A stretch of DNA of 64,000 nucleotides from Argentina anserina (Eukaryota; Streptophyta; Magnoliopsida; Rosales; Rosaceae), in assembly GCF_933775445.1 (NCBI RefSeq), contig NC_065877.1, positions 13,020,001 through 13,084,000 of the forward strand, given 5' to 3'. Each line of letters starts with the position of its first letter. Positions within the stretch are counted from its first letter, which is position 1. Below, piece by piece: positions 22,400 to 34,127 of this stretch. The notes below the pieces were generated by a model, which was not told where the DNA came from, searched no databases, and saw only the letters and a list, made by a program, of their open reading frames with translations. The translations under genes and the position numbers were made by a program.

Positions 22400-23989
22400 A
22401 AAGACATTAGAGATTTAATGATAAGTAAGATTAAGCAAACTAAGCATAGTTGGATTGGCTGACATCATTAAACACCTGAGAAAGTTGAAAGGGAGGAAGA
22501 AACGAAATCCATGATTCAGATGCATCAAATAGTGGAAGAGTTTAGTTGCGGGTTTGCATCATAGTATACTAAACGTAACATAGTAGTGAGGGTAGAATTA
22601 TTAAAATCAAAGTCCAATACCAATGATTGAAGGTAGGAAAGATGAAGTATATATAATCCGGTATATCATTCATACCTTGATTAACGGGGAAAGAGAGAAG
22701 TAGAAGAGAACGCTATGGCTAGAAGAGGACAGAGCTACAGATACTTTTGATGTGTTTGGAATAAGTTGTAATGCATGATTCAACTTGTGGGTTGCATCCC
22801 ACTCCTTATAAAGGATCGAAGCAATCAAGAAGGGAAGAGTCTAAATGACCCAACAACCCCTTCAACTGCACATAATTCACCAAAATATTAATGGATGGAG
22901 CAATATGATCAATCATACTCAATAATTACTACTACTCATGCATCATTGTCGTACACGTGTTCGGACGATTTCGTTGTTGCTGTACTGTGTGGAATTTTGC
23001 TGATTTTGTTTTCTGTGTGGGATCATGCATGGATTATGATCACTGTTGGAGCTTTGCTAACTTGCAAATCAATTATATTAACCAGCTTTACACATTGATG
23101 AAGTTTAACCTCGAGTGGTGGGTTGATGATGATTGTATGTGCCGCCTAATCAAGTAGTCTAATGCGACAGCGGCCATCAATTTTGTTTGCAGGAATTTCG
23201 GAGGGCCTCTTAATATGAGGTTCTGGTTTAGTCTCAGTTACCTGTTTCAAAGGGAACCCTAATTTTCTATTTTGGTGGTTTGCTAAAACAAACACTGTAC
23301 GTACGTTCTTCCCATTTCTATTATTGGAATTCATTTCATCAGCAAGTACAGAATTGCATAATATTCAGTACGTCATGAGTACGTACGCATCTCAGGGTGA
23401 TTGATTATATTACTGGGACCTCATAATTCGTATGTATTTCAATTTTCTCTCAAAATACTGAATGTAATATTGGACTAATGGTGGTCAAATTCTGGAATAA
23501 GATTTAATTTGATATTATTGTTGTTAATGTATATCTGAACCACAACAATGAGTTCATTGATTTTTCCGGCAACCATTGAGCCAATCTACTTGAAGTCGGT
23601 CGTACGGATTCTGTTAAGAACTTAAGATAGGATTTCAGGTCTGAATATTGTACAATGCCGGTATCAGATCACTTGTGCGCGGGAACACAGAGTAACAAGG
23701 TTCTCATGTCCGAATTTGATACTCTCTTTGTTGCCAATTCCGTAGAAGACACAATTAATAATCATGTGGCTCAATATTTGGCTCGTTATGTGTTAGAGAG
23801 ATTCTGGTACTTCAATTCAAACAAGAATAAGATTAGGGTCATTTTGTCAAATCCCAATAAAAGGAGTCAAAAATTCGTCTTCTTTCTTGTGTTGCAAATC
23901 TATACGAACGTGTGTTTTGTAGGAAGACTCTCAAACTTTTCGGCGGCTCTAGAATACGGCCCTTTAAGTTTTTTTTTTTGGATTCACGG
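22400..23989. other. ABCG upstream region, no gene recognised
   Basis: AT-rich promoter-side intergenic DNA with short ORFs only (for example 22895-23098 and 23655-24038), none with a known domain. A second TATA-like TATATATAA lies near 22652. The same sequence is present at 53624-55213. Confidence 0.5.
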
Positions 23990-24524
23990 TAGGGCTTTCA
24001 ATGAGTCGTGTCGGGTTAAGGTGTTTTATGCGTTATAAAATATAAACCAAAACCCAACCCATTTATTAATTGTGCCAAAAATTTAAATTCAAACTCAACC
24101 TACTTATTAAACGGGTTACATGTTTCCAACCCGTTTAACCCATTTAATATATATATATATATATATTTTTAATTTTGCATAAAATAACCAATTAAATCAA
24201 GATTTAAAGAAAAATAATTTATCGTATTACCTTTTTTTTCAAAATGATTAAAAACGTATTAAATCCTTATTACACATAATGTTACTTTCTTAAATGGGTC
24301 GTATATATATTTATTTTATATAGATATTTGCTTGATTTTATATTAATCGTGTCATGCGGGTTCATTTCATATTAGTAGGTTAACCCACGGTTGACCCGTT
24401 TATTAAATGGGTCATGACGGCTTAACCCGTCATTGACCGCTTTTTAATCGTGGGGGTTCAACCTGTTTTATTTCATGCGGGTTTCGAGTCATGTTATCAG
24501 GTCGTATCGGAATTGACAACCCTA
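23990..24524 (+). mobile_element. Non-autonomous hAT element (left copy)
   Basis: The element begins TAGGGCTTTCAAT and ends ATTGACAACCCTA, imperfect inverted ends typical of plant hAT MITEs. It is flanked by 8-bp repeats that match at 6 of 8 bases (ATTCACGG at 23982-23989, ATTCATGA at 24525-24532). Length is 535 bp with no transposase. Inside are many GGGT/ACCC blocks in both orientations and an (AT)n run. Confidence 0.78.
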
Positions 24525-24532
24525 ATTCATGA

Positions 24533-25015
24533 CACTTGTCCCTTTCGGGGGCCTCAATGCTCATGGGCACTCATGTGCGTGAGCAGAGGGCAGTCCATAA
24601 CCGGAGCTGCATGGTATCCCCACAGTCGAAGGTAATAACTCCAGCATGAGACTAATCCCTGCAGGGGCCCATGTGAAATGGTTTCAGCTCGGTATTGCAC
24701 CTGAGTGCCCTGGCCACAATAATGTCTTCAGCGACCCAACGAAAGTCGAGCTCTTCACTTTCAAGGCCCATCAGAAACGTTGAGGTGTGTAATCTCATCG
24801 CCAACCATCGAACCCATAACCAATGCCACGTTTAAGCCCTAGTCAAAAGAGTTGTCGCGGTCAACAACCACAAATAATTCTTGCAAAAGATGCTAAATAT
24901 TCAATACAAGGTTAAAGTAATTACAAAGGATGCTTCATTGAAAACCTCTCACATTTTCATCATCACTTATGCTCATTTAAAAATTCATCTCCTTACCTTC
25001 TTAGCAGTAAAATCA
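24533..25015. other. Unassigned GC-richer block
   Basis: About 24533-24860 is more GC-rich and coding-like than its surroundings, but all frames contain stops and I recognise no protein. The rest leads into the hAT transposase remnant. Same at 55757-56239. Confidence 0.4.
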
Positions 25016-27428
25016 TCAATCAATTTTATCACAATTGAATTTCCCAAGATAATCATTCTCAATCGAAATCAAAGCATGTCCATATAATCTTTCTTGTGAC
25101 ATAGTTGATTGCAAATAAGACTTTAATAACTTTAACTTGAAAAAACTTCTCTCAACTGAAGCAACAGTAACAAGAACAGTTAACAATATTCGATATGCAA
25201 GTCTAATAATTGGGGAAGTATTCCTCTCTTGTAAGAAATTCAATATATCACAAGTTGTTATCCTTACTCTAGGTAATATCTCCCTCAAGAATTTCAGCTC
25301 TCTGAACAAGTCTTCCTCATCAATATCTGAACTTTCTCCATGTCTCAAAACATCCTCAAGATGAATGCAAGAAGCTCTTAAATCAATATCATCTAAGGAA
25401 TTCAAAGTTTCTGAAGTAAATAAAAATCCAAAGATATCATCATATTGTTGATATTGTTCAAACCTTCTCTGCAATGATCCCTTAACTTGGTCCACAAGGT
25501 AAAAGAAATAATGCACTCTAAAATTTCTTCACCAGAAGATGATGGTAATGGCTCGCCGACTCTTTCATCAAAAAACTTAAGTAATATTTAAGGTAGCAAC
25601 AATTTCCTTAGTGGTAATGATTGCATCCTTGAAGCCATTTTCTCTAAATCTATCTAGCCAAACAATTAGACATTTTACCTCACCAATAGCAACATTTATT
25701 TTCATATTATCAGATTGTAGCATTTTGGTAACCTTACTAAAAGCAAACAAGATTTCATATCAGATCACCGTACTTAGAAAGAACTCAAAGTCACCTAGCT
25801 CATTAGTGGCAATTGACTTTGCACCACTTTTTATTTTGGGATCCTTGTCAACTTCAGCAAGTTGAAGTAATCCTTCTTTTATTTCAATAGCATTGAATCA
25901 TAGAGGCTACACACTCAATATGACTCTCCCAAGGTGTAATGGATAATGATTTCAGAGTGAACCCTTTAAGATTGTCTTCTAGGAACTGCCAACTTTTTGT
26001 AGAACCTGCAAATAGATATAAACACATTATAAATCTCTAAAAAAACAAATGATTTTCTATAAGAAAACGTTGCTACATCATAAAGATTTAAGCTAGACAA
26101 ACCTACAAATAAAGGTGTTGAAACACTCCAAAAAAATCAACTGCTTTTGTACAAGAATTTGCCACATCACAAATGGTTAAGTTCAAACAATGACAACCAC
26201 ACGGAGTGTATAAAGCTCTAGAATTGATATCTAGCAACTTTTTTTTTGCACCCCTTGGTGTTTTCCTTTCATGTTTGACCCATTATCATACCCTTGTCCT
26301 CTCACATTATTTATATCAAGATCTAGTGACTGTATCACAGCTAGTAACTCTTCAAATAGCCCTTAATTAGAAGTGTCATGAACATTTAAGAATTCTAAAA
26401 AGAACTCTTCAATTTGAATTGGACTTTTTGAAACATTGACACATCTAAGTATCAGTGACATTTGCTCTTGATGACTAGTATTCAGTGCGCAATCAAGAAT
26501 CACAGAGAAATATTCAACATCCTTGATTGTCTTTATAATTTTAGCCTTGATCTCAATAGATATCATTTGTAACAACTCATTCTGAATGTTGTGTCCAAAA
26601 TAATGATGATGAATTTCAGCATTAATAATTCGGCGACAATGCTCCTCCATTACTACATTAAATTCTACTCATATTTCAACCAGACTCAAAAAGAGACCAT
26701 TAACAGGTCGATAAAGCTTCTCATTAGTTCCACGAAAAACTAAGTTATGTTTAGCGAGAAATTTCACAATTGCAATTATCTTTTTCAATACATTCCTCCA
26801 ATATTCTTTCTCTATTCTAATATGGTCTTGATAAGCTTTATCAATAGTTTCATGCCTTTGTAATCTAATACGCAGATCAGTCTAAGTATTTGCAGTAATG
26901 AGATGATCAGTGCTCATTTTATGCTCTTTGAGTCTTCTACCAAGATGACCCCAATCATTGTACCCATCATTTGCTAGCTGACCCCGCATCGGCCTCGTTT
27001 TAAACAAGTTGCAACAAAAACAGAAAATCTTATTAAGTTTCTTCTAGTACACAAGCCACTATCTATCATACTTCTTTTTATTCCCTAAATACCAAGTGTA
27101 GAATCTTGAACTGAAATGTCTATTGAACTTGTCTGGTGGGCCACTCTCTATGGAAAGATCTCTAAGAGGACCATTTTCTACTAACAAATCTACTAGGTTT
27201 TTATCCGGGGCATCCTAAACTCTAGAATCAAAAATATTCACTGAAGTCTCATCTGCATGATTTACATTATCATTATGCTCTGCATCATTCTCAATTGCAT
27301 CATGACCCAACCTTTTGATTTTCATTTCATGAATGTATCAATACGGGGCAAAGACTTAACTAACTTGACTTCTTTTTTCTTTTTCATGTGTTTTGCGTAA
27401 CCCATAAATCTTTTCTTTTAGGAGGCAT
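25016..27428 (-). pseudogene. hAT-family (TTF-type zinc finger) transposase pseudogene (left copy)
   Basis: Minus-strand fragments in order: a start MPPKRKD at about 27428; a degraded TTF-type zinc-finger region (about 26900-27120, FYTWYLGNKKKYDR and FCFCCNLFKT); the DUF4371-type core including HHYFGHNIQNELLQM, DVEYFSVILDCALNTSHQEQMS and GQGYDNGSNMKG; and the C-terminal hAT dimerisation block VASVERSFFKLKLLKSYL followed by STMSQERLYGHALISIEN. Numerous stops and frameshifts separate the fragments, so no functional transposase is made. Clear terminal inverted repeats were not found. The right copy is identical as far as I can see. Confidence 0.88.
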
Positions 27429-28238
27429 ATTTCTAAATTCAAGAACTCAGTTTGAATAAGAAAACATGATTCACTCATAGCCGCTGCTCCTCCAAAGTTT
27501 CAATTGCCTCAATTCTAAAAAAATCTTGACCACCACAACCTTGCAAATTGAAATTCCAAATGCAAACAATTAATAACCAGTACTCGTGCAAATATTGATC
27601 AATCTGTAAATACAATCGAGTGAATCGATCTATCTTACCTGAATCAATGAGTGGTGATGGTTGACTTGTAGCTGATGAGATTTGAGATCATCGCGACAAA
27701 CTGAGAGAGAGATCAAAGAGAGCAAGAGACATATGAAGAGAAGAAGAGGAACTGAGGAAACAATAAAAAAATTATGATATATGTTGATCGGCCTCCACTA
27801 GTTCACTACCCCAAAAATATAATTCTTTATTCGATTGGACAATTTGTCCATAAAAGAAACAGTGAGATGACTATTTTTAGCTACATGGTCAAACTTGATG
27901 TAATAAAGGCCTTATATATTGCACTTCTTAGTATTATTCAATAGAAAAAAATGAAGAAAAAAAAATTGCGGCCCAGCTCCTTGCACGTGTGCAAAGCCGG
28001 CTCTAGAAGAGTTAATAATATTTGTATGAGAACCTGCATGTTCATAGTGAACCTGAACTCTTTTCTTCTAGCTCTTTTCATGAATGTGTGTATGCATGGG
28101 AAAGTAACAATGCTTTTCTATAGGTTGATGTATATGAGAGTAGCATCTCCTAGTGTCTACTATTCGATCAATTACATATAATATTATTGTAAGAATATAT
28201 TAATTGCTCTTAAAATATTAGAGAAATATTATTTCATA
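27429..28238. other. Unassigned AT-rich spacer
   Basis: Probably includes untranslated and terminal parts of the hAT remnant. The ORF at 27951-28181 has no recognisable domain. Same at 58653-59462. Confidence 0.5.
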
Positions 28239-28461
28239 TCTCTACTATTATAAAGCCAACACTCTTCAAAAATCACTAAATTATGTTTTACCAAAAATAC
28301 CTTTTTTATCAACCACAATTACACAAAATAATTATTTTTTAAAAATCAAAATGAATAAGCCTTCAAAAACCAAATAGAACATATAACGACAAATAAAGTT
28401 TGATTTACAAAATGACAAGTACGATAAATTAACGTGTGTATCGCATGGGGTATGAGTCTAG
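28239..28461 (+). mobile_element. Small non-autonomous Helitron (left copy)
   Basis: It begins TCTCTACTATTATAAAG and ends GAGTCTAG, the termini of a common plant Helitron family (5' TC, 3' CTRR). It sits between an A (28238) and a T (28462), the expected insertion site. A GC-richer block precedes the 3' end, where the family has a hairpin. 223 bp, no coding capacity. A related, more decayed copy lies at 43392-43644. Confidence 0.72.
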
Positions 28462-28802
28462 TAAACCTAATGCACCCTCTTTTGACCTTCAACATCAGGA
28501 ATTGCTCACTGGCTGACATATAAGTAAAGTGCAAGAATTCCATATGGTTAGATATAAATGGAGCCTCAAAAATGGGTTTATGTGCTTGCCACCCCACCTA
28601 GCGAGCTAGTTATCACAATATTTTGTTGTTTTGCTGCGTGCATGTTTGGTACCATATGGTTTGTTCAGCCTCAAGGGGTTGTATAAATGCTCTTGCATGT
28701 GCAACATGATCAAAGAACGCCATAGCTAACTAGGAAGAGAACAAATTACATATCTTCTATTGATTTATATATAACAACACACTACCATTCATATTTTCTC
28801 TG

Positions 28803-30067
28803 AAGTAATGCTAGGTGACCCATAATTTGATAGACCATTTAGAACCCATCATATGTGACAAGTTATGTGGCAAACCTATGTCATAAATTGTTATTCATTT
28901 ATTAATTCTATTTTTTATAATTACGAAATCCCTTTTTTAACTTTTCCTAATTTATCTTTTTAACCTAATTTATTTCTAAAATTAATATACCTCAGTTCAT
29001 GTTCCTCCAGCCTCCGTTCCTCTCCTCCCTCCTCTCACATGCGTATTCTACTGTTCTCATATATATTTGATCGATCACAAACTAGTCTTCAATTAATTGG
29101 TCAAGTCCTATAGTTGAACAGGTTTCCTGATCACAAGAACCTCCTTCAAAACGTGGTTAATTTTGTTTTTTTGCCATCGTAATGAGGGTTCAAAGAAAGT
29201 GGAATTTGATTTAGATACAGAATGTTTAGGGTTTTCTACTTTTCTTCTTTGATCGTGCTACTTTTTTATAATTCTTGTTTCTTTTTATTTTCAAGATAAA
29301 ATTTTATCAATAATTCTATTGGATATTGCATTTGCTCATCGATGAAAGTTGTTCTAGCTACGTTCTTGTCATGACATATATACTTCACCAAAAGACGCTT
29401 AATCATGAAGGAGAAGGATTGAAGGTAAAATGATTAGTCTTAATTATGCTGTGTCGGATCATAGTCTTTTAGCGTAGAGAAATTCTTATAATATATTGGG
29501 TGTTTGCTTTTTAAAGGATTTTTCAACCTCAAAAAGTGATAATCCCAAAAGAGTATGTATACCATCCAAAAGGCTAATGGAAACATTTTAGTTCCACAAA
29601 AATGTTTGATTAAAGGTATGTATTCGAGCTCTATTATTTTCTTGTACATATTATTTGTTTAATACTAAAAATTTGATCTAATGCAGGTAAAGCATGCATG
29701 TGATCTTGTTCCAGGCAATGGTGACCAAGAGCATAGTGTAACTTAAAATTGAGCTTGGTTGGAGTTGATATATTAAGTTATTTTCACATAACATTTTTTG
29801 TATTAGAGACATGATGTGCTCCTTTTTTTTTTGGGTGGTAACATGATGATTTCAATTTTAAAGCTGGGGAATTGAGCATATATCAGCAGTTTTTTCAATA
29901 AAATAGTTGGAAACGCCCATTGGTATTTAGGTAGCATGAATAAGATCATGTTGCTCTACATCATGTATATCATTTAAAGGCTTTTGGGGCACACATGATG
30001 ACAATGAATTATTTCAAAAGCTGAAGCACCCAGCCGATGTGATATTTATTGCACGTCCTAGATGCAC

Positions 30068-30107
<40 letters not shown>

Positions 30108-30334
30108 TGTTATACAATCTAATAGCATCAGAATGCAATTAACCATGCAAAGCCTAGTCTTACATATAAGACAATAAATTAATGTCTAACACACTGGTTC
30201 TTGTGTAGCTCTCAAGGTTTATGATTCTGCTTCTTATCCAAACAAAAGAAAAAAAATTGTAAAGCCGTCTACACCCTGTATATGATCCGGCCCTATATAT
30301 GTTCTCCTAAATTATGGGCCACCTAGCATTACTC
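28803..30334 (+). mobile_element. Non-autonomous Mutator-like element with 9-bp TSD (left copy)
   Basis: Terminal inverted repeats AAGTAATGCTAGGTG (left) and GAGTAATGCTAGGTG (right, reversed), continuing nearly matched for about 26 bp. They are flanked by perfect 9-bp duplications TTTTCTCTG (28794-28802 and 30335-30343), the size typical of Mutator elements. The 1,532-bp interior encodes no transposase. It has a (TA)n tract (30069-30105) and a possible exon-like piece after an AG near 29688. Whether it carries captured host sequence is unclear. Confidence 0.85.
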
Positions 30335-31346
30335 TTTTCTCTGTATTCCAAGAATATGGTTGTGGCGTTTTGTTTTTTAATAATCATATTAAACTTTGAC
30401 AATTCAAGGTGGGAATAAGCTAAACTTATGTGCAAATATCATAATGCTTAATAATGCAATACAATTACTGTTGTTACTTGCTCTCAAAGCAATGCTCTCT
30501 CACGCTCCCATTTCTATCAAATTTTGAGGAATACACATGCGCGGTCTGCTATTTTTACTTTGTTATTCGATCGATCTCCTAATTTTTTGACAATCTCTTT
30601 TTCTAATAAAAAAGAGAGAAAATGTTAAAAATAGTACATGAACTATTGCCCATTAAGAATTAAAGTTATTTAATTTTTAAAACTATAACATAAGTACATT
30701 AACTCGTGAATTTAACAAACTCTGGGCATACACCGTGAACAACTCACTTACTTTTCATGTTTTCTGTTAGTTTCAAAAGGGTAATCCTGTCTTTCGAGGA
30801 ATAGAGATTTTTTTGGTCGAGTCTCTCCCTTTTTCGTCATCCCTCTATCCTTTGTCACCCGATAATTGAGATGGTCTGATTTATATATGAATCCGCTAGC
30901 AAAACAATGATATCCACGAACTCCGACAGCCCCGCAACTAGAAATAGCAACCGTCACGGCCCCTTTGGTGGTGATTTTTTAGTTTTGGAGGCTTGAGTTC
31001 CTCAAAAGCTTTTCATTTTGTAACCTTCTAGGAATCGAAGATAAAAGTTTGACCTGATTGGGTATTTTGGGGTTGTTTATGCGGGTGATGGATGAATAAG
31101 GTATATATGAAACAAACTATATATGTTACTCAAGTTCAACAAGATTATAGAATTAAAACTAACATAAGGTGGAAATTTGGGATCTTTGATATCTGGTTTG
31201 TGTGCTTTGAGCCCAGCAATATGGATAGTAGTGAACCAGTGATTGTCTAATTAAGTATCCCTCAGTTAGTAATAATCTCAATTGATGGCTTACTTTTCGT
31301 AATCATTTGGTTACTCACTGATCTTGATATATTATATATCAATTTA

Positions 31347-33476
31347 TGTCACGATATCAAAATTTCGAGTATGAAACTCTAAAATCGAAGTCATGAAAAA
31401 CTCTAAAATAATCTCAAATAAATCGAAATCATCTTATCATCACAGCGTATCGTTACTGAGTTCATAGAGCATCTCAGTCAAATTGATTATTACAAAACCA
31501 ACATATAATTCAAGCATTATATCAAATGGAAGTGTAAAGTCCTCTCAATTCTCACCACAAATTACAACAAATGAACTTCGAAATCTTCATACTAGTTATT
31601 CAATTCTGCTAATAAACACATGTAGAGTTATCACCTACACCATCGAATAGGTGCATCGGGATTGTAAACACAAACCCGGTAACCTTTGCAGCTCGTATGG
31701 GTAAATCAACAATATAACTCGTATATAAATACAACAGAAAAATACTGAAAATATTTAATTATAAATGTACTCATGAGTCATTGGACGGCCCATCTGGTTG
31801 TCCAATAATATCTGAAATATAAGTGCTCATGAGAAATCTGGCAACCCATATGTTTACCTGAATACATTTATAATACAGGTACTCATGAGAACCAGATACT
31901 CATTTGTTACCTCTCATGCAGTACACCGCCAGACATTGGGCAACCATCTGTTACCCAATATCCAAAAATATGGGTACTCATAAGCCGATAACACATCCGT
32001 CATCTCTCGCCAGTACACCGGCATATAGACTAGAGCTCTAATTGTATCGTAACTGTCGCCCGGCCAAGGCTAGGTTCTGACATGCCAACACGTCCGAAGA
32101 TAATAAAAACGTTTTAACATAACTCAAGTTAAAATCACGTACAAAACAGTTCTCACATGTTATTGTACAACACCAAGTGACATGCTCAAATAAAATAAAC
32201 ATCAATGCTATAAATGAACTTATTTGAAAACGGAAATATGACAGTATATAATATAGCAACCCATATATATGTATCGATTTTACCAATTATACACATCCAC
32301 AACCCACTATATCATATACATATCATAGTTCAATCTTTTAAAATATGTGTGATTATGAATCTCCACTAAGGGTAGATTTATCACTGTGATATTTTACTCA
32401 CCTTATATTCATGAGCGTAATTTTCACAATTCCGCGAGCGAATCCTTTACTTGTTGTGTCGATCACCTAGAATGGATAAGAAGTGATTTAGAAACGTTAC
32501 GTAAAACCTCAAATGCCAAATAAGTACTAATGTTTTACTGTTCAGTAATTTCCGGTTTTTACGAAATTAATGTTCACGTAAATACTATTTACATATTGTT
32601 GTTCATGTACGTACTGTTTACGTATTATTTTTCATATACTTACGGTTTACGTATTAATTTTCATATACATATTGTTTACGTATTACTCATCAAGTAAATA
32701 CTAATTACTGATTTACCTTTCAGAAATTATGTTTACAATTACTGTACGTAAATCACTTTTACATTCACTGTACGTAAATTATTTTTTTACATTCACCGTA
32801 CAGAAATGACTTTTTACAAAAAAAAATTCCTGTTTGAAAAATCACTGTTCACGGGCCGCCGCACGTGGGGTTCACGCGCCTCCCCACAGTGGCAGCGTGC
32901 GGAGCTCACGCGCTGCTCAAACCGGCGCGCGTGGCTTACCCACCGCTACTCAAAACCTCTCCTTTCTTCCTCTCCTCCCCTTCCATGGCCCAAGGCCGCC
33001 TCTAGCCCATCTCACCTTCCCTCACGCGCGCCTAAGGAGGCGGTATTCCCTCCACCTCCTCCGACTCCGATTCTCCACCAAATCGCCACAATTTCAACCG
33101 AATTCAATCTCAACAATCATAATAAACACACCATTACCTAGATCGAGCCTTGAAGCCACCGGAATGTCATCGGAGAGACTTGGACCGACTGTGCTCGATT
33201 TCTTGGTGAGGAGCGGTGCGATCTCGAATCCCACTCCGATCGCAGGTGGTACCGAGGGTGAGGGGCGGTGGAGGAGTGCTAGCCTCATGCCCTGGCGTCG
33301 TCGGAGGAGAAGCTTGGACAACGGCGAGTTTGTTGCAGGAATCGCTGGTTGTCGGTGTGGCTTCTCGGCAACGAGGGAGGTCACGTCTTGCCCGGGAGAG
33401 GGAGGAGTCGAGAGATCGGCGGCGAAATTTTCTTGAAGGGGAGAGAAGCTCGGGCCGAGGGGAAGAGCTACGGGGT

Positions 33477-33515
<39 letters not shown>

Positions 33516-33876
33516 TTCTGAAATTGGAAACCCTAGTCCTTAACAATTCCTTTTTATACCATTTTTCAAAATCAGAAACTAACTTCCGTCGCTAATAACT
33601 TTCACATATGACGTGCGATTAGAATTCGTGACGTGTTCACAAATTCGTATCGACGAGCTCTGCAACTTTCGTGAAGGAAGTGTTCGGAAATGAGCGACGG
33701 AGCAAAAGTCGACTCCCGCGTTGTGGAAACGTAACGTTTTTCCGATTTAGATTTCCGAAGACAGTTCTGTTTTCAATTTGACGACGTCACGAAGCGAAAC
33801 AAATGCGGTAATTTTACAAATTTTATTAATTTCTAAGAATTCAAATAATTTGATTCCGAAAAATCGGGTAATTATA
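31347..33876 (-). mobile_element. Solo LTR, gypsy-type, 2,530 bp (left copy)
   Basis: The element reads on the minus strand. Its plus-strand left edge is TGTCACGATATC (so the LTR ends ...CGTGACA), and its right edge is ATTATA (LTR start TATAAT, from TGTAAT). Perfect 5-bp target duplications ATTTA occur at 31342-31346 and 33877-33881. No internal retrotransposon sequence or second LTR adjoins it, so it is a solo LTR left by LTR-LTR recombination. A TATA-like box lies at 33551-33558 (minus strand). The interior has a very GC-rich segment (32850-33470), a (GA)n tract and TACGTA-rich repeats. It is related to, but clearly diverged from, the LTR at 43788-45587. Gypsy assignment rests on LTR length and look, not on pol. 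Confidence 0.85.
33480..33513. repeat. (GA)n microsatellite inside the solo LTR
   Basis: About 16 uninterrupted AG dinucleotides, which keep several frames open and create spurious ORFs with alternating Arg-Glu. Confidence 0.95.
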
Positions 33877-34127
33877 ATTTATAAAGGCTAATCGGTGGAG
33901 GAGGATTTACTTGGCCGGATGGGGCCGGGTATGGTGGTGGTGAGAAATCTCAGTCTGAAAAAAAAAAGGAATCAGTTATGAAAATACAGTTGTGCGCATC
34001 ATTTGGCGAAGGCATAACGGAAACGGTATTTACTGATCTTGTAGTTTTTGAAACTGATATACATTAATTCTCAATGGACAATATTTCATGTACTATTCTT
34101 ATTAACATTTTCCCTCCCTAAAAAAGA

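Larger units (their letters stand above)
14364..32768 (+). repeat. Left copy of large near-identical direct duplication
   Basis: Sequence from 14364 matches 45588 onward to the window end at 64000. The offset is 31,224 bp up to the (TA)n tract near 30070 and 31,232 bp after it. Differences seen by eye are G14432/T45656, A28186/G59410 and an 8-bp longer (TA)n in the right copy. The match starts inside CRTISO exon 12 and is cut by the window edge inside a solo LTR. The copy holds the CRTISO 3' end, the whole ABCG22-like gene and several transposons. Confidence 0.97.
30616..34118 (+). mobile_element. Mutator-like element carrying a nested solo LTR (left copy)
   Basis: The left end GAGAAAATGTTAAAAATAG (from 30616) and the right end, reversed (GGGAGGGAAAATGTTAA, to 34118), share roughly 55 bp of similarity including ATAGTACATGAA and AGAATTAA. 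Perfect 9-bp flanks TAAAAAAGA occur at 30607-30615 and 34119-34127, though the motif is A-rich. Removing the nested LTR (31347-33876 plus 5 bp) leaves an element of about 968 bp. No transposase is seen. The minus-strand ORF at 30748-30957 has no recognised domain. Confidence 0.68.

Noticed and set aside
24450..24860. GC-richer block as a possible gene fragment
   Set aside because: I tried all frames on both strands and recognised nothing; stops in each.
32806..33546. Several long overlapping ORFs (up to 200 aa) on both strands
   Set aside because: They lie in the GC-rich centre of the solo LTR and run into a (GA)n repeat. Frames are open because of composition, with no recognised domain.
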